8,215 nucleotides of DNA from Bacteroidota bacterium (GTDB lineage: Bacteria > Bacteroidota > Bacteroidia > Flavobacteriales > Schleiferiaceae): NCBI GenBank assembly GCA_005786915.1, contig SYCM01000093.1:1-8215 (forward strand), given 5' to 3'. The notes below the pieces were generated by a model. The model was given only the letters and a program-made list of their open reading frames with translations. It did no database searches and had not been told where the DNA came from. Of the stretch, positions 6,815 to 8,215 are shown in pieces (the stretch's first letter is position 1; the number at the start of each line of letters is the position of its first letter). Position numbers and translations under genes: made by a program.

Positions 6815-7228
6815 TTATTCGCCGTAGTATTCGACGGCATTGTTTTCGGTTTCCACGACCCGCACGCAGTGCAGCGCAGCCCCAAACCCGGCGACGGGTG
6901 CAGCCAGCTGCTTCCAAATTTCCATGGCGAGGTTTTCGGTCGACGGCAAAATTCCGAGCATGAACGTTGCGTCGTGGTTGAGGTGTTTGTGGTCGAGCGG
7001 CTCGATTACGTACTTCATCATCAGCGCCTTAAGGTCGGATAGATTCATTACAAAGCCGGTTATTGGATTAACCTCGCCCTTGACCGTGACCCAAACCTCG
7101 AAGTTGTGCCCGTGGCCGTAGTCCCAGGAGCACTTGCCAAAAAGCCGCTGGTTTTCCTCGGGACTAATCGCCTCGTTGTACAAGCGGTGCGCGGCGCTGA
7201 ACACCTCGCGGCGTTGAATGTGCACCAC
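6815..7228 (-). CDS. 6-pyruvoyl tetrahydropterin synthase / 6-carboxytetrahydropterin synthase (QueD) family protein
   Basis: A 137-residue T-fold enzyme acting on dihydroneopterin triphosphate. Zinc ligands are His14 (in FSAAHRL), His39 and His41 (in GHGHNF). Cys33 in GKC is the catalytic cysteine, Asp79-His80 in LDHKHLN supply the relay, and Glu127 in ETENNAVEY is the expected pterin anchor. The spacing Cys-x5-His-Gly-His matches the eukaryotic-type PTPS signature, whereas the Cys-x3-His-Gly-His form typifies QueD of queuosine synthesis. Automatic annotation would probably call it queD; the motif leaves a tetrahydrobiopterin-type role open. The start is GTG at 7228 (a second GTG at 7225 is equally possible), 3 bases after the lipoprotein stop, so it is probably co-transcribed and coupled. 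No other queuosine or biopterin gene lies in the window. Confidence 0.88.
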   Translation of the reverse strand: MVHIQRREVFSAAHRLYNEAISPEENQRLFGKCSWDYGHGHNFEVWVTVKGEVNPITGFVMNLSDLKALMMKYVIEPLDHKHLNHDATFMLGILPSTENLAMEIWKQLAAPVAGFGAALHCVRVVETENNAVEYYGE

Positions 7229-7231
7229 GGG

Positions 7232-7591
7232 TTACTTGGCTTTAACCAACTTGGTCTTCAGCGGCTTGCCGGGGGCGGTGCGGAACGTCACCTGGGCCGC
7301 AGAGGCATTCTGGACCCCGGGAACGGACACGCGAAGGCTGGCCTCGCCTTTGGTTCCGAGTACGACTTCGTCGCGACTGGAATACTTTACCTGAAACGCG
7401 GGGCTCGACCAGCTGCCGTTTTGCTCCACTTGAACCGACTGAATGCTCAGGGACTGCTGCACTGGCTTCGTGACGTTGATTTGAAGCCCTTGGGTCGAAG
7501 TGCCCAATTCAAACTTAGGAGCGCCGCAGCCGGTGAGCGCGCCTACCGCGAGGGCGATAACGCCTATTCGTAAGGTTCGTGTTGAAATCAT
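7232..7591 (-). CDS. small predicted lipoprotein of unknown function
   Basis: A 119-residue protein that I do not recognise beyond its export signal. It begins with a typical lipoprotein signal: basic residues (Arg5, Arg8), a hydrophobic core (about 9-19) and the lipobox Leu-Thr-Gly-Cys with Cys22 as the lipidation site. The mature part (23-119) is polar, rich in Val, Ser, Gln and Lys, with alternating hydrophobic residues that suggest beta strands (for example LQINVTKPV, FQVKYSS, ASLRVSVPG), and a basic Lys-rich end. The ATG at 7591 is chosen because it begins the signal peptide; a longer reading of the frame to 7744 crosses the TPM-protein gene and yields an Arg-rich shadow. It lies 17 bases after the TPM-protein stop and 3 bases before the pterin synthase start, so it is probably in an operon with that gene. 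An anchoring or ligand-binding role in the periplasm or envelope would be a guess. Confidence 0.8.
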   Translation of the reverse strand: MISTRTLRIGVIALAVGALTGCGAPKFELGTSTQGLQINVTKPVQQSLSIQSVQVEQNGSWSSPAFQVKYSSRDEVVLGTKGEASLRVSVPGVQNASAAQVTFRTAPGKPLKTKLVKAK

Positions 7592-7595
7592 GCTG

Positions 7596-7603
7596 CAAAG
7601 GTC
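7596..7603 (-). promoter_or_regulatory. candidate -7 box before the lipoprotein gene
   Basis: GACCTTTG on the minus strand matches TAnnTTTG except at the first base and lies exactly 4 bases (CAGC) before the lipoprotein ATG, the same spacing as the box before the peptidase gene at the left end of the window. It sits in the 17-base gap after the TPM-protein stop. No TTG occurs at the usual -33 distance. If real, it would give a leaderless mRNA for the lipoprotein and pterin genes independent of the TPM gene. Confidence 0.3.
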
Positions 7604-7608
7604 GCAAA

Positions 7609-8215
7609 TTACCACGAACCTGAGGCGCCGCCGCCACCAAAACTTCCGCCGCCGAAGCCACCGAAGCCTCCGCCGCCGAAGCCTCCCCCGCTGCGGCCGC
7701 CAAAACCTCCGCCCGAGGGAAATCCGCCCATGGGGCCAAACCACATGCCGCGGGACCCGCTGCCGCCGCCCCAGCCGCCCGAATTGCCGCGGCGTGCCAG
7801 CACGATGAAGGCCAATACGGCGACAAGGACAGCGCCTACCGGAAAACGCCGTTCCTTTTCTGAAGCGACCGCCTCAAATTGGCCGGACAGGCGTTGGGCC
7901 ACCTCGGTTGCGAGGCCTTCTAGTCCCGCCGCGTAGGCCTGCTCGCGAAAGGCTGGTTTGAGCGTGTTTTCAATGAGTTGGTGGCTGACGAGGTCGGTGA
8001 TGGTGGGCTCCAGGCCACGGCCTACCTGAATGGCCATTTTGCGATCGTCGAGGGCGATCAGTACGAGCATTCCGTTGTCGGTTTCGGCTTGGCCGATGCC
8101 CCAGGCTTCTCCGGTTTGGGCCGCCACGAAGTTGAGGTCGTCGTTGACGCGGTCGACAAAAAGCACCGCAATTTGGGTGGAAGTCGAGTCGTTGATGGCG
8201 GTGAGTACCGATTCG
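7609..8215 (-). CDS. TPM-domain (TLP18.3/Psb32/MOLO-1, YgcG-like) membrane protein, N-terminus outside window
   Basis: The last 201 residues are visible; the frame is open to the right edge, so the true start and the expected signal peptide lie outside. The TPM domain occupies visible residues 1-112, with IAVLFVDRV (15-23), WGIGQAETDNGMLVLIALDDRKMAIQVGRGLEP (38-70, the most conserved block) and LVSHQLIENTLKPAFREQAYAAGL (75-98). A membrane segment follows at about 125-140, then a Gly-rich tail (143-201) ending GGASGSW. This matches the usual family plan of an extracytoplasmic TPM domain anchored by a C-terminal helix with a low-complexity Gly/Phe/Ser tail. Such proteins are often next to lemA genes and are implicated in membrane-protein assembly or repair, but the biochemical role is poorly defined. 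GTG at 8166 is not the start, because the domain continues upstream. Confidence 0.9.
   Translation of the reverse strand, partial: ESVLTAINDSTSTQIAVLFVDRVNDDLNFVAAQTGEAWGIGQAETDNGMLVLIALDDRKMAIQVGRGLEPTITDLVSHQLIENTLKPAFREQAYAAGLEGLATEVAQRLSGQFEAVASEKERRFPVGAVLVAVLAFIVLARRGNSGGWGGGSGSRGMWFGPMGGFPSGGGFGGRSGGGFGGGGFGGFGGGSFGGGGASGSW
7615..7786 (-). repeat. low-complexity Gly-rich coding tract (GGN repeats)
   Basis: This part of the TPM-protein gene encodes the Gly-rich tail and is built of imperfect GGN and TTCGG-type units; on the plus strand the motif CCGCCGAAGCC and close variants recur around 7640-7690. It is a coding microsatellite-like tract, not a separate element. Such tracts can change length by slippage, and its low complexity produces several spurious Arg- or Pro-rich open frames on both strands. 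Confidence 0.6.

Noticed and set aside
7515..7826. Arg-, Pro- and Ala-rich open frames on both strands around the Gly-rich tail
   Set aside because: They are by-products of the GGN-repeat coding tract of the TPM protein and lack any start context or family resemblance.
1..8215. A hidden defence, mobile or CRISPR-like system
   Set aside because: All long stretches are explained by the listed genes, the gaps total under 250 bases, and no direct-repeat array, terminal inverted repeats, integrase, transposase or toxin-like gene is visible.

Overview
The window looks like chromosome from a GC-rich member of the Bacteroidota, probably a Flavobacteriales-type organism. Three observations support this. 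There is a secreted protein ending in a type IX secretion (T9SS) type B sorting domain. There are mevalonate-pathway genes, which in this phylum are typical of Flavobacteriia. Several starts have Bacteroidota-style -7 boxes (TAnnTTTG-like) just upstream. The genes are dense, mostly on the minus strand, and no gap exceeds 60 bases. I see no mobile element, CRISPR array, RNA gene or phage gene.

Layout: (1) 1-911, minus: an M20-family metallodipeptidase that runs off the left edge. (2) 966-3194, plus: the only plus-strand gene, a 742-residue secreted multidomain adhesin-like protein (choice-of-anchor L, Calx-beta-like, two Ig-like regions, PKD, T9SS type B signal). It diverges from the peptidase over 54 bases and converges on the next gene with a 5-base gap. 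(3) 3200-5842, minus: an isoprenoid cluster in the order mvaD, mevalonate kinase, UbiA-like prenyltransferase, with a one-base TAATG overlap between the first two. (4) 5901-6770, minus: fabD, separated from mvaD by a short intergenic tract of degenerate 7-base repeats. (5) 6771-6814: a terminator for the upstream pterin gene overlapping a probable fabD promoter. (6) 6815-7228, minus: a pterin synthase of the PTPS/QueD family. (7) 7232-7591, minus: a small lipoprotein of unknown function. (8) 7609-8215, minus: a TPM-domain membrane protein with a Gly-rich tail that runs off the right edge.

Functionally, fabD supplies malonyl-ACP for fatty acids. mvaD and the kinase perform two steps of the mevalonate route to isopentenyl diphosphate. 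The UbiA-like protein would normally use a polyprenyl diphosphate made from it, so the central block concerns membrane-lipid precursors. The main anomaly is that this UbiA-like protein is short and lacks the second Asp-rich motif. The other recurrent signal is -7-like boxes only 4 to 11 bases before start codons, suggesting leaderless or nearly leaderless transcripts. I found no convincing previously undescribed system; most of the window is ordinary chromosomal gene content.
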